64,000 nucleotides of DNA from Atopobium massiliense (GTDB taxonomy: Bacteria; Actinomycetota; Coriobacteriia; Coriobacteriales; Atopobiaceae): assembly GCA_900343135.1 (NCBI GenBank), contig OPYK01000007.1:26954-90953 (forward strand). The letters run 5' to 3'. Of the stretch, positions 51,801 through 60,396 are shown one piece after another. The position numbers and the translations under genes were made by a program. The notes under the pieces are model-generated. The model ran no database searches. It was not told the DNA's origin and saw only the letters and a list, made by a program, of their open reading frames with translations. The stretch's first letter is position 1. Every line of letters begins with the position of its first letter.

Positions 51801-54800
51801 TGGAATAGTGACTGTACCGTTAGTTTTATCAACGGTTACGCCGTCTGGAGTTGTACCAGTCCAGTTTCCGTCGCCACCTTTATTGACAGTGAAGGTCTTC
51901 TCTTTGGTATCCCCTTCTGGCGTATAGGTGATTACCAGAGTATCAGTATCCTTTGCTGGAGTGATCGTGGCTGAGCCTTGATCTTTTCCGTCTGCTGGGG
52001 TGGTGACGGTTGGAGCATCTGGCTTAGTTGGGTTAGTTCCTGTTTTACCAGTGTTTTCTTTGCTCTCGATACCGTTTTTAGAGTCTTTAGCTTTTACATC
52101 ACTGCCGTCTTTGACTTTGTCTGCTGGAATAGTGACTGTACCGTTAGTTTTATCAACGGTTACGCCGTCTGGAGTTGTACCAGTCCAGTTTCCGTCGCCA
52201 CCTTTATTGACAGTGAAGGTCTTCTCTTTGGTATCCCCTTCTGGCGTATAGGTGATTACCAGAGTATCAGTATCCTTTGCTGGAGTGATCGTGGCTGAGC
52301 CTTGATCTTTTCCGTCTGCTGGGGTGGTGACGGTTGGAGCATCTGGCTTAGTTGGGTTAGTTCCTGTTTTACCAGTGTTTTCTTTGCTCTCGATACCGTT
52401 TTTAGAGTCTTTAGCTTTTACATCACTGCCGTCTTTGACTTTGTCTGCTGGAATAGTGACTGTACCGTTAGTTTTATCAACGGTTACGCCGTCTGGAGTT
52501 GTACCAGTCCAGTTTCCGTCGCCACCTTTATTGACAGTGAAGGTCTTCTCTTTGGTATCCCCTTCTGGCGTATAGGTGATTACCAGAGTATCAGTATCCT
52601 TTGCTGGAGTGATCGTGGCTGAGCCTTGATCTTTTCCGTCTGCTGGGGTGGTGACGGTTGGAGCATCTGGCTTAGTTGGGTTAGTTCCTGTTTTACCAGT
52701 GTTTTCTTTGCTCTCGATACCGTTTTTAGAGTCTTTAGCTTTTACATCACTGCCGTCTTTGACTTTGTCTGCTGGAATAGTGACTGTACCGTTAGTTTTA
52801 TCAACGGTTACGCCGTCTGGAGTTGTACCAGTCCAGTTTCCGTCGCCACCTTTATTGACAGTGAAGGTCTTCTCTTTGGTATCCCCTTCTGGCGTATAGG
52901 TGATTACCAGAGTATCAGTATCCTTTGCTGGAGTGATCGTGGCTGAGCCTTGATCTTTTCCGTCTGCTGGGGTGGTGACGGTTGGAGCATCTGGCTTAGT
53001 TGGGTTAGTTCCTGTTTTACCAGTGTTTTCTTTGCTCTCGATACCGTTTTTAGAGTCTTTAGCTTTTACATCACTGCCGTCTTTGAGTTCATCTGGTGGA
53101 ATAGTGACTTTACCGTTAGTTTTATCAACGGTTACGCCGTCTGGAGTTGTACCAGTCCAGTTTCCGTCGCCACCTTTATTGACAGTGAAGGTCTTCTCTT
53201 TGGTATCCCCTTCTGGCGTATAGGTGATTACCAGAGTATCAGTATCCTTTGCTGGAGTGATCGTGGCTGAGCCTTGATCTTTTCCGTCTGCTGGGGTGGT
53301 GACGGTTGGAGCATCTGGCTTAGTTGGGTTAGTTCCTGTTTTACCAGTGTTTTCTTTGCTCTCGATACCGTTTTTAGAGTCTTTAGCTTTTACATCACTG
53401 CCGTCTTTGACTTTGTCTGCTGGAATAGTGACTGTACCGTTAGTTTTATCAACGGTTACGCCGTCTGGAGTTGTACCAGTCCAGTTTCCGTCGCCACCTT
53501 TATTGACAGTGAAGGTCTTCTCTTTGGTATCCCCTTCTGGCGTATAGGTGATTACCAGAGTATCAGTATCCTTTGCTGGAGTGATCGTGGCTGAGCCTTG
53601 ATCTTTTCCGTCTGCTGGGGTGGTGACGGTTGGAGCATCTGGCTTTACGGTTATGGCTAGAGTTACGGTGCTGGTTTTTCCTGCTGAGTCGGTTACCGTG
53701 AAGGTTATAGTATGTTTGCCAACTTCCTTCGGCTGCATCTTCGTAACAGTAAGATCCAACACTTGTTCCTGATCAGTGTCAGTGGTTTTTGAAACACTCG
53801 CACGACCACCAATGATATCAGCAGGTTGAAGCAGATTGGCGCCCGTTAGCGCGTCTATATAGTTAATTTTTTCAACCTTCACATCATCTTTAGCAACAAT
53901 GTGAATCTTCAAATCTTGCCCAACTGTTACAGACGGTGAATCGGCAGTAGCAGTAATTGTTGGGTCTTGAGCATCCTTAGGCGCAGTAGCTTGTTTTTTA
54001 TCACTTTCTTCTGAAGCTAGGTTAAATCCTGGAGTTTTTATTCCTTTAGGACCATCTTCGTCAGGCTTCGTTACAGTCGTTGTTGTATACACGTTGCCTT
54101 CAGGAATTTCACCATTAACAGTAATCTCCGCTTTATCACCGTTAATCGTTGTAGTAGAGCCGATTTTATTGCCATTTTTATCAAACAGTGTAACTGTTGT
54201 AGTAACTTTAGCGTCAGTAGGAATGCCGTTTCCAACAGATACTGTTACTTTCTGCCCTTTCTTTCCAGCAAGATTAGTCAGATCAGTGTCGATAACTGGC
54301 TTCTTTGGTCTAACATTGATGGTTACATCTGGTTTTGCTATACTCGTGGATTTATCGGAGTATATTCCCTTAATACCAGGGGTAAATACGCCAGCTGTAT
54401 TAGTGTTTGGAACAGTACCGTTCCACTTTAATGTTGGCTTCTCTTTAAGATTGTCTTTGTCTGTAATATCAACAAATTTGTCAATGTCTGTCAATGGCGG
54501 TAATGGTTCACCAACGGTAGTAGTAATGGTTTTACCGCTAAGAGGATGTTTTTTAGCAAGTTTTGGCCTTGTAGTAACCGTGACTTTAACTTTGCGTGTG
54601 GTAACGTTGCCAGAGCCATCCTCGGAAGTAATAGTTACTTCCTTGTTTTCCATGTTTTTAGAAACAGTGATGTCACCTGATGAAAGCGGCTTGTCTTTGC
54701 TTCCAGCGCCTTGCGTGACTGTAGGATCTTTTGCTAAACCAGAAATGCTAAACTTCTCAATATAACCCTTGTCATCGGTGGTAGTGAAGCTTAGTGTATC

Positions 54801-56000
54801 GCCTTTATAAAGATTAATGGTCTGGCTGTCGTCGGTTATTTCCTTGTCATTGTAATAAATTTTTGGCGCTTCTCTGTCATCCTTGTGACGTTTTAAGTTT
54901 TTATCATTTTCAGATTCTGGATCTCGCCCAGAAAGCCACACGTAGGATGAGCTTGTCGTTCTTCCATATGTTGCAGAATCTGCCCAAGTCCAAGCATTAT
55001 GTATATTAGCGTACTTTTCATCATACGTCGTAGCGTTTTCGTTAATTGCTGTATCGTTAAGCTTTACTGCGGCATGCATATGGAATGCAAGATTTACTTC
55101 TGTAGTTTGAATACCTATTCCATAATTCTTACTACTATATGGGGGCTCTGGGTAAGTTGCTTTACCAAGAGCGTAATCATCGTGATTCTCATGGAATAGA
55201 TTCTTCATATTTGCTTCATATTGTGAATCGCTTGTTAGATTCGGTCCTAAACTATACTGGAACATTGAAGCACCGAATTTCTTCTCGTTATCGTTAGGGA
55301 AGTTTATAGTCGTTGATTGATTGTTTACTTTTTCAAACTTGGCAAAATCGCGCGAAAGAGTAAAATTCATCTTACGTTTTAATTTGTCATTTTGTGATGC
55401 ATCTTTAAGTTTGTAAGCGTCAAAACGTAAGTCGCGAATTGTGTCGTTTTCGAAGAAACCATCAGGATTTAACTTAGCAATTTGGTAGGGTACTTGCCAT
55501 ATATACCACTGCCTCTTTGAAGCTGTTACCATCGATTGAGCATCATTGTTGAAGAACACGTCGAATACGAGATATTTAGCACCATCTATTGTTTCGATAT
55601 GTGCATACATATCCGTTTTTTTAATCAGAGTATTGTACTCATCGCTACCATGCTCGTTGGAATTAATTTTCTTATTATCTTTCTTTTCATCATTAGTGGC
55701 ACGATAACGCTGGAACTCAAGAATATTAGGAGTTTTAAGCCAATCTGGATTGTTAACAACTACATCAGCTTCACGATCTTGATACTTAGCACCCGTGCCA
55801 TTCGTAGACTTATTTGTTGCAGCCTGTGTTAATTTAGTAATTGTGGTTGCTGGAGCAGCCATGGCAGGCTGGCTGCCTAAGCAGGTTGCCGCTGTCAGTA
55901 AAGCAGCCGTTGTTGCTAGCGGCAGCGTATGTACTTTGTATGCAGAACGCTTTGTAGAAGGTTTTGATGATGTATGTTTTGAAGGGTTAACCGTTGTCAT
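48807..56000 (-). CDS. Giant cell-wall-anchored repeat surface protein
   Basis: A 2,397-residue sortase substrate. A long signal peptide (about 1-48, ending PAMA) leads into a unique N-terminal region (about 50-390) with no recognised family; it may be the adhesive head. Ig/Rib-like modules follow (about 390-785: HYR-like AKDDVKVEKINYIDALTG and similar). Then come twelve 108-residue repeats (about 786-2079), two 85-residue bacterial Ig repeats (AAKPTVSDPKAENKTGKDKT...), a Ser/Gly/Asp/Asn-rich wall-spanning linker, the sorting motif LAKTG near 2357, a hydrophobic segment and a basic tail. The sorting signal is L-A-x-T-G rather than LPxTG. CTAAGGAG precedes the ATG. It probably projects a binding domain from the cell. 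Antisense frames over it are shadows. Confidence 0.92.
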   Translation of the reverse strand: MTTVNPSKHTSSKPSTKRSAYKVHTLPLATTAALLTAATCLGSQPAMAAPATTITKLTQAATNKSTNGTGAKYQDREADVVVNNPDWLKTPNILEFQRYRATNDEKKDNKKINSNEHGSDEYNTLIKKTDMYAHIETIDGAKYLVFDVFFNNDAQSMVTASKRQWYIWQVPYQIAKLNPDGFFENDTIRDLRFDAYKLKDASQNDKLKRKMNFTLSRDFAKFEKVNNQSTTINFPNDNEKKFGASMFQYSLGPNLTSDSQYEANMKNLFHENHDDYALGKATYPEPPYSSKNYGIGIQTTEVNLAFHMHAAVKLNDTAINENATTYDEKYANIHNAWTWADSATYGRTTSSSYVWLSGRDPESENDKNLKRHKDDREAPKIYYNDKEITDDSQTINLYKGDTLSFTTTDDKGYIEKFSISGLAKDPTVTQGAGSKDKPLSSGDITVSKNMENKEVTITSEDGSGNVTTRKVKVTVTTRPKLAKKHPLSGKTITTTVGEPLPPLTDIDKFVDITDKDNLKEKPTLKWNGTVPNTNTAGVFTPGIKGIYSDKSTSIAKPDVTINVRPKKPVIDTDLTNLAGKKGQKVTVSVGNGIPTDAKVTTTVTLFDKNGNKIGSTTTINGDKAEITVNGEIPEGNVYTTTTVTKPDEDGPKGIKTPGFNLASEESDKKQATAPKDAQDPTITATADSPSVTVGQDLKIHIVAKDDVKVEKINYIDALTGANLLQPADIIGGRASVSKTTDTDQEQVLDLTVTKMQPKEVGKHTITFTVTDSAGKTSTVTLAITVKPDAPTVTTPADGKDQGSATITPAKDTDTLVITYTPEGDTKEKTFTVNKGGDGNWTGTTPDGVTVDKTNGTVTIPADKVKDGSDVKAKDSKNGIESKENTGKTGTNPTKPDAPTVTTPADGKDQGSATITPAKDTDTLVITYTPEGDTKEKTFTVNKGGDGNWTGTTPDGVTVDKTNGKVTIPPDELKDGSDVKAKDSKNGIESKENTGKTGTNPTKPDAPTVTTPADGKDQGSATITPAKDTDTLVITYTPEGDTKEKTFTVNKGGDGNWTGTTPDGVTVDKTNGTVTIPADKVKDGSDVKAKDSKNGIESKENTGKTGTNPTKPDAPTVTTPADGKDQGSATITPAKDTDTLVITYTPEGDTKEKTFTVNKGGDGNWTGTTPDGVTVDKTNGTVTIPADKVKDGSDVKAKDSKNGIESKENTGKTGTNPTKPDAPTVTTPADGKDQGSATITPAKDTDTLVITYTPEGDTKEKTFTVNKGGDGNWTGTTPDGVTVDKTNGTVTIPADKVKDGSDVKAKDSKNGIESKENTGKTGTNPTKPDAPTVTTPADGKDQGSATITPAKDTDTLVITYTPEGDTKEKTFTVNKGGDGNWTGTTPDGVTVDKTNGTVTIPADKVKDGSDVKAKDSKNGIESKENTGKTGTNPTKPDAPTVTTPADGKDQGSATITPAKDTDTLVITYTPEGDTKEKTFTVNKGGDGNWTGTTPDGVTVDKTNGTVTIPADKVKDGSDVKAKDSKNGIESKENTGKTGTNPTKPDAPTVTTPADGKDQGSATITPAKDTDTLVITYTPEGDTKEKTFTVNKGGDGNWTGTTPDGVTVDKTNGTVTIPADKVKDGSDVKAKDSKNGIESKENTGKTGTNPTKPDAPTVTTPADGKDQGSATITPAKDTDTLVITYTPEGDTKEKTFTVNKGGDGNWTGTTPDGVTVDKTNGTVTIPADKVKDGSDVKAKDSKNGIESKENTGKTGTNPTKPDAPTVTTPADGKDQGSATITPAKDTDTLVITYTPEGDTKEKTFTVNKGGDGNWTGTTPDGVTVDKTNGTVTIPADKVKDGSDVKAKDSKNGIESKENTGKTGTNPTKPDAPTVTTPADGKDQGSATITPAKDTDTLVITYTPEGDTKEKTFTVNKGGDGNWTGTTPDGVTVDKTNGTVTIPADKVKDGSDVKAKDSKNGIESKENTGKTGTNPTKPDAPTVTTPADGKDQGSATITPAKDTDTLVITYTPEGDTKEKTFTVNKGGDGNWTGTTPDGVTVDKTNGTVTIPADKVKDGSDVKAKDSKNGIESKENTGKTGTNPAAKPTVSDPKAENKTGKDKTTVSGKTTPGATVTIKKDGKEVGKVTAKDDGTFTVDIDKQDPNTKLTLTPSKDGVDGDPVETTVTDETPAAKPTVSDPKAENKTGKDKTTVSGKTTPGATVTIKKDGKEVGKVTAKDDGTFTVDIDKQDPNTKLKLTPSKDGVDGDPVETTVTDETPNNGNSGSGDSGSGSDSGNDSTSNNGDSDNGSTTGGSSSTDSGAQNSTNTSSSADNVNNAGNAETGNAGNANAANASTGALGTNASTKPGNKVHAKHLSQLAKTGDEFEQAGLISAMLGLLGAATAFFSRKMNRNQKPRPQK
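49762..53645 (-). repeat. Twelve 324-bp tandem repeats inside the surface protein gene
   Basis: Each unit encodes 108 residues beginning KPDAPTVTTPADGKDQGSAT. Units look identical at DNA level except the second from the N-terminus (about 52991-53321), where VTIPADKV is changed to VTIPPDEL with clustered base changes near 53085-53115. Near identity between units implies recent expansion or continuing homogenisation by recombination, so repeat number probably varies between strains. Confidence 0.95.
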
Positions 56001-56082
56001 AACAATCTCCTTAGTTTTCCCTAATCTTTAAAGAAATAAATAGAGAGAATTGTATGACAAGTTTTGCCAACACTGATCACAA

Positions 56083-56091
56083 CCCCCCCCC
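56083..56091 (-). promoter_or_regulatory. Nine-base G tract upstream of the surface protein gene
   Basis: On the minus strand nine G residues lie 83 bases before the start codon. A possible -10 box TACAAT lies closer to the gene (56049-56054 on the + strand as ATTGTA), so the tract is just upstream of the probable -35 region. Length changes by slippage could alter promoter strength. The phase-variation role is inferred; the tract is seen. Confidence 0.5.
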
Positions 56092-56528
56092 GTCTCAACG
56101 GGTACATTTAAAATTCTATCATTGTTTTTCTTTTTCATAATATTTTCAGGTTAGAATTAGCCTAGACTGTAAAATTTCCATTAACATCCACATAATGGGC
56201 ACAATTGCGGGACAAAAAGAGCCCGCTATCACAGGTGGTAATGGTCAAAGTCCTAACTATGGTGTAAATTCATTTCTAAATCCAACTTCAAAATATTTGC
56301 GCATTTGAACCTCCAAAGATCCAGCTAAAATGCCGTTAAATACTTGGTTCACAAGCCGCCAAATACATGGACGTAAATTGGTCAATTACATGAATGAAAA
56401 CTGGACAAATACTGGAATGAAATGTTGCCAAATTATCCGTAGGAAGCAAAAAACGGTTGACTATTGCCTCAAAGATGGTACTATAAATAGCACCAAAGTA
56501 CTATAAATGTAACCAAAAAGGCGTTCAT
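56092..56528. other. Intergenic region before the XRE gene with paired direct repeats
   Basis: No gene is visible. A GCGGG/CCCGC hairpin lies near 56207-56226. Two exact copies of GTACTATAAAT at 56478-56488 and 56498-56508, 20 bases apart, sit immediately before the XRE gene and contain TATAAA; they are good candidates for its autoregulatory operator/promoter. Confidence 0.45.
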
Positions 56529-56747
56529 ATGGAAGTTGTCATCACAAATAGGATAGCGGAATTCCGCAAAGAAAAAGGACTGTCGCAACACCGCCTGGCA
56601 AAAGCTGTCGGTCTAAAGCGCAGGTCAATTATGGCGTACGAGAACAACATTATCAGCCCCACCTTAGAAACAGCGTACAAAATTTCTCTCGTGTTAGGAA
56701 AAGACATCAAAGAAGTATTCATACTCAGTGATTGGAGTGAATTATGA
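56529..56747 (+). CDS. XRE-family HTH regulator
   Basis: A 72-residue Cro/CI-type DNA-binding protein (ITNRIAEFRKEKGLSQHRLA, KAVGLKRRSIMAYENNIISP, TLETAYKISLVLGKDIKEVF). It is essentially only the HTH domain. Its stop overlaps the start of the next gene (ATGA), so the two are a translational pair. Direct repeats upstream suggest autoregulation. Confidence 0.85.
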   Translation: MEVVITNRIAEFRKEKGLSQHRLAKAVGLKRRSIMAYENNIISPTLETAYKISLVLGKDIKEVFILSDWSEL

Positions 56748-57163
56748 GCCTTTTTATGTATGACATGGACGAACTTAGATCGCAGGTACAAGAGGCTTTT
56801 GGCGACACGGAACATTATTTGGTGGTCGTGAAGCACAACAACTGGCAAAGCGACATCATCAAACTCTTCATCAATACACTGTACTACGCAACAGACAGCA
56901 GCCGCCAATTCATTGTGTATTTTAGCCCCAAAGGCATTTACGAAAAAGAACTGGGCACGCCGCTCAAGAGCGATTTTGTTTTAATGCCATGGCATGAAAT
57001 TGAAGAATTGAGCCTTAAACCATGGTGGACGCATAAGGTCATTCGTTTCTTGCATCTTGGTAAAAAAATGGGATATGAGGTTAACTTCTGGGGAAGAGTC
57101 AACAAAGACAATAAAGCTAATTTGGCGAATTTGGTGGCGAATAACTGGAGAAGAGATCTCTAA
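56744..57163 (+). CDS. Unknown protein coupled to the XRE regulator
   Basis: A 139-residue soluble protein with no recognised domain. It has an acidic N-terminus, a central KHNNWQSDIIKLFINTLYYA and RQFIVYFSPKGIYEKELGTP, and a Trp-rich end (SLKPWWTHKVIRFLHLGKKM, NFWGRVN). The beta-rich middle resembles a PH-like fold, only as a guess. The overlap with the regulator suggests a two-gene regulatory or toxin-antitoxin-like unit. Confidence 0.55.
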   Translation: MSLFMYDMDELRSQVQEAFGDTEHYLVVVKHNNWQSDIIKLFINTLYYATDSSRQFIVYFSPKGIYEKELGTPLKSDFVLMPWHEIEELSLKPWWTHKVIRFLHLGKKMGYEVNFWGRVNKDNKANLANLVANNWRRDL

Positions 57164-57470
57164 CAACCTACGCACAGCAAACAAGAACACGACGTGAGCA
57201 TCACAAGAGAATAGCGACCGTAGTATTAAAAACGACCGTGCTACGAGGTGGTTTCACAAACGCTACGGCATGCATCCTCGTTTGGGCGTTAAATTCAAGT
57301 TGTACTTTTAGATTACGCCCATAATGTATACCGTGTTATGCAAAGGGGGTCTTGTAGGTCGAGTCCTAAAAGTGGGGTATTAGTAGAACGCTTGGCGGAT
57401 TTTAGTTCCGATGTTTGGTGGCGGTTGTGAAGATGCATTTGCGAAGATGATTGGAAAGCGCGGTACGAAA
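57164..57470. other. Intergenic region upstream of the phosphorylase
   Basis: I see no gene. A short tRNA-TPsiC-like string (GGTCGAGTCC) near 57358 has no complete cloverleaf around it. An in-frame extension of the phosphorylase reaches back to ATG 57411. Confidence 0.35.
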
Positions 57471-58232
57471 ATGAGAGAAAACGAACTGCCGATTCTGGAA
57501 TATGATGACGATAAAAATGCCGTACTTATGCCGAATTACGATAACTTACAACTGCACTTGCCGCCTAAGGCCGTTTTTGCCTTTTTAGGTTCTGAGATTG
57601 ATCATTATGCGCAAAGCCAAAATGCGAAAATTGCAGCGAATTTTGTTTCGGCAACTAAAAGTTACCCTATATATTTATTGCAGTTACAGGGGACGGAAGT
57701 CTGTCTGGTACAAGCTCCCGTCGGCGCTCCGGCAGCGGTGCAGATTTTTGAATGGTTAATTGCATACGGGGTTAAAGAAGTTATCAGTGCCGGTTCCTGC
57801 GGCGTATTGGTCGATTGGGCGGAAAATTCCTTTCTTATTCCCGTAGAGGCTTTGCGCGATGAAGGAACATCATATCATTATTTGCCGCCCGCTCGCTCTG
57901 TCTCTGTTTCCCGGCGGGCAGTAGATGCCATCAGGCAAACTTTGCAGGCGCATAACCTGCCCTACCATGAAGTTAAAACTTGGACGACGGACGGCTTTTT
58001 CCGGGAGACTGAAGCTAAAGTCGAGCGTCGGAAGGCAGAAGGCTGCCAGGTTGTAGAAATGGAATGTGCCGCTTTGGCTGCCTGCGCTCAAATGCGGGAA
58101 ATTGTTTGGGGAGAAATTTTATATACCGCCGATACTTTGCACGATCCTACAAATTATGACGGACGCAATTGGGGTGAAGATTCAATCGCACCCGCTTTGC
58201 AATTATGTCTGGAAGCTGTTCTGAAAATTTGA
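57471..58232 (+). CDS. Nucleoside phosphorylase, Udp/Pnp family
   Basis: About 253 residues. The purine/uridine phosphorylase fold is seen in VCLVQAPVGAPAAVQIFEWL, VKEVISAGSCGVL, TWTTDGFFRETEAKVERRKA and EGCQVVEMECAALAACAQMR, where M-E-x-A is the nucleoside-ribose-binding motif. The enzyme splits nucleosides with phosphate into base and ribose-1-phosphate. ATG 57471 starts the conserved part (MRENELPILEYDDD); a longer frame from 57411 is possible, and neither has a strong ribosome site. It is monocistronic. Confidence 0.78.
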   Translation: MRENELPILEYDDDKNAVLMPNYDNLQLHLPPKAVFAFLGSEIDHYAQSQNAKIAANFVSATKSYPIYLLQLQGTEVCLVQAPVGAPAAVQIFEWLIAYGVKEVISAGSCGVLVDWAENSFLIPVEALRDEGTSYHYLPPARSVSVSRRAVDAIRQTLQAHNLPYHEVKTWTTDGFFRETEAKVERRKAEGCQVVEMECAALAACAQMREIVWGEILYTADTLHDPTNYDGRNWGEDSIAPALQLCLEAVLKI

Positions 58233-58380
58233 ATTGGCGATCGGTTGCGCTCATTTGTCGGCAGAAATTGCGCTTTCAACGGCAATTGTCAACCGCACTT
58301 GCTACTATGCAACTGCTATTTTAATTATACTTTCGCCGTAATCATCATGATGCATTCGAGTTTGAAATGGAGATGTTTTT

Positions 58381-59367
58381 ATGATTTTAGCAGATAAAAT
58401 ATTGGAGCTGCGTAAACAAAATGGCTGGTCACAGGAGGAATTAGCGGACAAATTGGGCGTTAGTCGCCAATCTATTTCCAAATGGGAAGGCGCACAAAGT
58501 ATCCCGGATATGGAGCGGATAATTGCATTGAGCCGTTTGTTTGGTGTTAGTACTGATCTTCTGGTAAAAGATGAAATTGATGTTATGGAAAAGAACGTCG
58601 ATGCAGATGAAGCTGCCTGCCAGGAAGAAGCCGGCGTTCGCATGCGGGTAATTAAGCTGGAAGAAGCCACCGCTTATATTACTCACAGAATATCATTTGC
58701 CGCCTATGTTGCTCTAGGTGTTCTACTTTGTATTCTGGCGGCAATCCCCATGATCGGCAGCGAGCTTTTGCTTTCTCCTGCAGTAAATGCGCAAATCGGT
58801 AATACTTTGAGCTTGGCATTCAGCGTTGCGATTATTACCGTAGCTGTAGTTATTTTTATTATTCAGGGTTTCCGTGAAAAGCGTTATCAACATTTGGAAA
58901 AAGAGGACTTTGAAACGGCTTACGGCGTTGACAGTGTGCTCAAAGAACGCTTGGAGAGGTTCATGCCATCGTATGTGCTGCGGACGGTCAGCGGTGTCGT
59001 TTTATGTATGGTTGCCTTTATTTTTCTTATAATTTCGGATATAGCGCCGGAATTTTATCAACTTTCATCCGGCTTTTTTGTAGTTATCGCTATTGTTCTG
59101 GTGGCCGCGGCTGTTTATTTATTCGTACAGGCGAATATTACCCGATCGTCCTATTACCGTTTGCTGCAGCCGAAGAAAAAGACTGTCTATCCTGAAAAGA
59201 TTAGGTTACTGCTCCAGGCTTACTGGCTTATAATTATCTGCATTTATTTAGGCTACAGTTTCATCACGTCCGATTGGGGAAAAAGCTGGATCGTTTGGCC
59301 GTTGGCCGCATTGACTTACGCAGTAATAGAAGCAGTACTCAAAGCGTGGAGGCTCGGAAAGAAATAA
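58381..59367 (+). CDS. XRE-type HTH fused to membrane domain
   Basis: A 328-residue protein. Residues 1-65 are a Cro/CI HTH ([40 protein letters not shown]). Residues about 108-320 hold six hydrophobic segments in three pairs. Such HTH-membrane proteins usually control neighbouring transport or stress genes from the membrane. GAGATG lies upstream of the ATG. The following gap (59368-59620) contains the second 34-bp repeat and a TTAACTA/TAGTTAA hairpin. Confidence 0.82.
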   Translation: MILADKILELRKQNGWSQEELADKLGVSRQSISKWEGAQSIPDMERIIALSRLFGVSTDLLVKDEIDVMEKNVDADEAACQEEAGVRMRVIKLEEATAYITHRISFAAYVALGVLLCILAAIPMIGSELLLSPAVNAQIGNTLSLAFSVAIITVAVVIFIIQGFREKRYQHLEKEDFETAYGVDSVLKERLERFMPSYVLRTVSGVVLCMVAFIFLIISDIAPEFYQLSSGFFVVIAIVLVAAAVYLFVQANITRSSYYRLLQPKKKTVYPEKIRLLLQAYWLIIICIYLGYSFITSDWGKSWIVWPLAALTYAVIEAVLKAWRLGKK

Positions 59368-59420
59368 GTGATTTTCTTCGTTTATAATAGAAATAAATGT
59401 AAGAATCAATAGGTTTATCG

Positions 59421-59454
59421 AGGGGGTGCGGACATTTTTTAGACAGCCACACCC
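59421..59454. repeat. 34-bp palindromic repeat, copy 2 (inverted)
   Basis: The exact reverse complement of 48633-48666. With copy 1 it encloses 10.8 kb containing the surface protein, XRE pair, phosphorylase and XRE-membrane gene. Confidence 0.7.
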
Positions 59455-59620
59455 CCAATTTAACTATCGAAACTAGTTAAAAGATTGATATTTTATGTGA
59501 TATCAGCGCCTTTTTTCTACGCCTAAGCTTGCGCGAGCAACGGCCGTAAGTTTGGTGGTGCGGTAGCTGCCACTAGATTGTGCCTGCTTACCGCACCAAT
59601 GCCGCACCAATGCCGCACCG

Positions 59621-60385
59621 TTATCGCATCTCTTTTTTCCCAAAACGCATGATGGCCACCCATAACGCCACCGCAGAAATCACAAAAGCGCATAGTGCAA
59701 ACGGGAAAAGCGGCACACCATCGCCTGCCCCCATGGCACCCGCAGCATGTAACGCCCGAGACACCACATAACCGCTGTAGCAGTAAGGATAAACCACCCA
59801 AAGAGGAGTATTAGCTGCTAAAACACCAGGAATAACAAGAAGTATGTTGAGTCCAATGGACGCAAGCGGCTTCTCAAAAAGCACGGTAATTGCCCACATA
59901 GCGGCAAGACTCGGCACCATAGTCACGAACAACACGCAACACCAATGCACAAGGTACAGAACAGGAAGCGTTTCGCTCATCCCCGTGCTACCAGCAGCAA
60001 TAAGCCCCGCAACAACAAACACAATAAAAAATACGACAACTTCCATAAGCAGATAGAACAACAATACACAAAATTTTGCAGCGGAAAGCGCGTAGCGGTT
60101 GATGGGCAGCGCCAGCATTTTCAGCATCCCATTATGCGCCGTTTCCCGTCCTGCGATCATCACACAGACGATGATCATACTCAGCGGCAGCAAGTAATAT
60201 GCATAAACCAGCGCACTTTGAATAAACATAGCCGCCCATGCATGTGTATACTCAGGTGTTAAATACCTCTGCAGGCTTGCGACACCAGATGCAACTACCA
60301 GAAGCGGAGCTATAAAAATCAAAGGCATAATTTTGCTGCGCTTGACCTTTATAAACTCAATGGTCAGTAACTCACAAAAGCTCAT
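59621..60385 (-). CDS. ABC-2 permease, bacteriocin-immunity type (subunit 2)
   Basis: A 254-residue membrane protein with about six transmembrane segments, opening SFCELLTIEFIKVKRSKIMP as in the MutG/SpaG-type lantibiotic immunity permeases. It lies 11 bases downstream of a second permease and is the last gene of a three-gene minus-strand operon. It would work with the adjacent ATPase to expel or dislodge membrane-active peptides. Confidence 0.8.
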   Translation of the reverse strand: MSFCELLTIEFIKVKRSKIMPLIFIAPLLVVASGVASLQRYLTPEYTHAWAAMFIQSALVYAYYLLPLSMIIVCVMIAGRETAHNGMLKMLALPINRYALSAAKFCVLLFYLLMEVVVFFIVFVVAGLIAAGSTGMSETLPVLYLVHWCCVLFVTMVPSLAAMWAITVLFEKPLASIGLNILLVIPGVLAANTPLWVVYPYCYSGYVVSRALHAAGAMGAGDGVPLFPFALCAFVISAVALWVAIMRFGKKEMR

Positions 60386-60396
60386 GCTTACCCTCC

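Noticed and set aside
50034..53594. Series of 106- and 83-residue open frames on the plus strand, repeated every 324 bases
   Set aside because: They are antisense shadows of the repeated surface protein gene; they have no ribosome sites and exist only because the coding strand is low in the complementary stop triplets.
57340..57400. tRNA-like TPsiC string (GGTCGAGTCC)
   Set aside because: No acceptor, D or anticodon stems can be formed around it; probably chance.
48633..59454. Composite transposon bounded by the 34-bp repeats
   Set aside because: No transposase gene inside or next to the repeats and no target-site duplication visible; reported only as a repeat pair.
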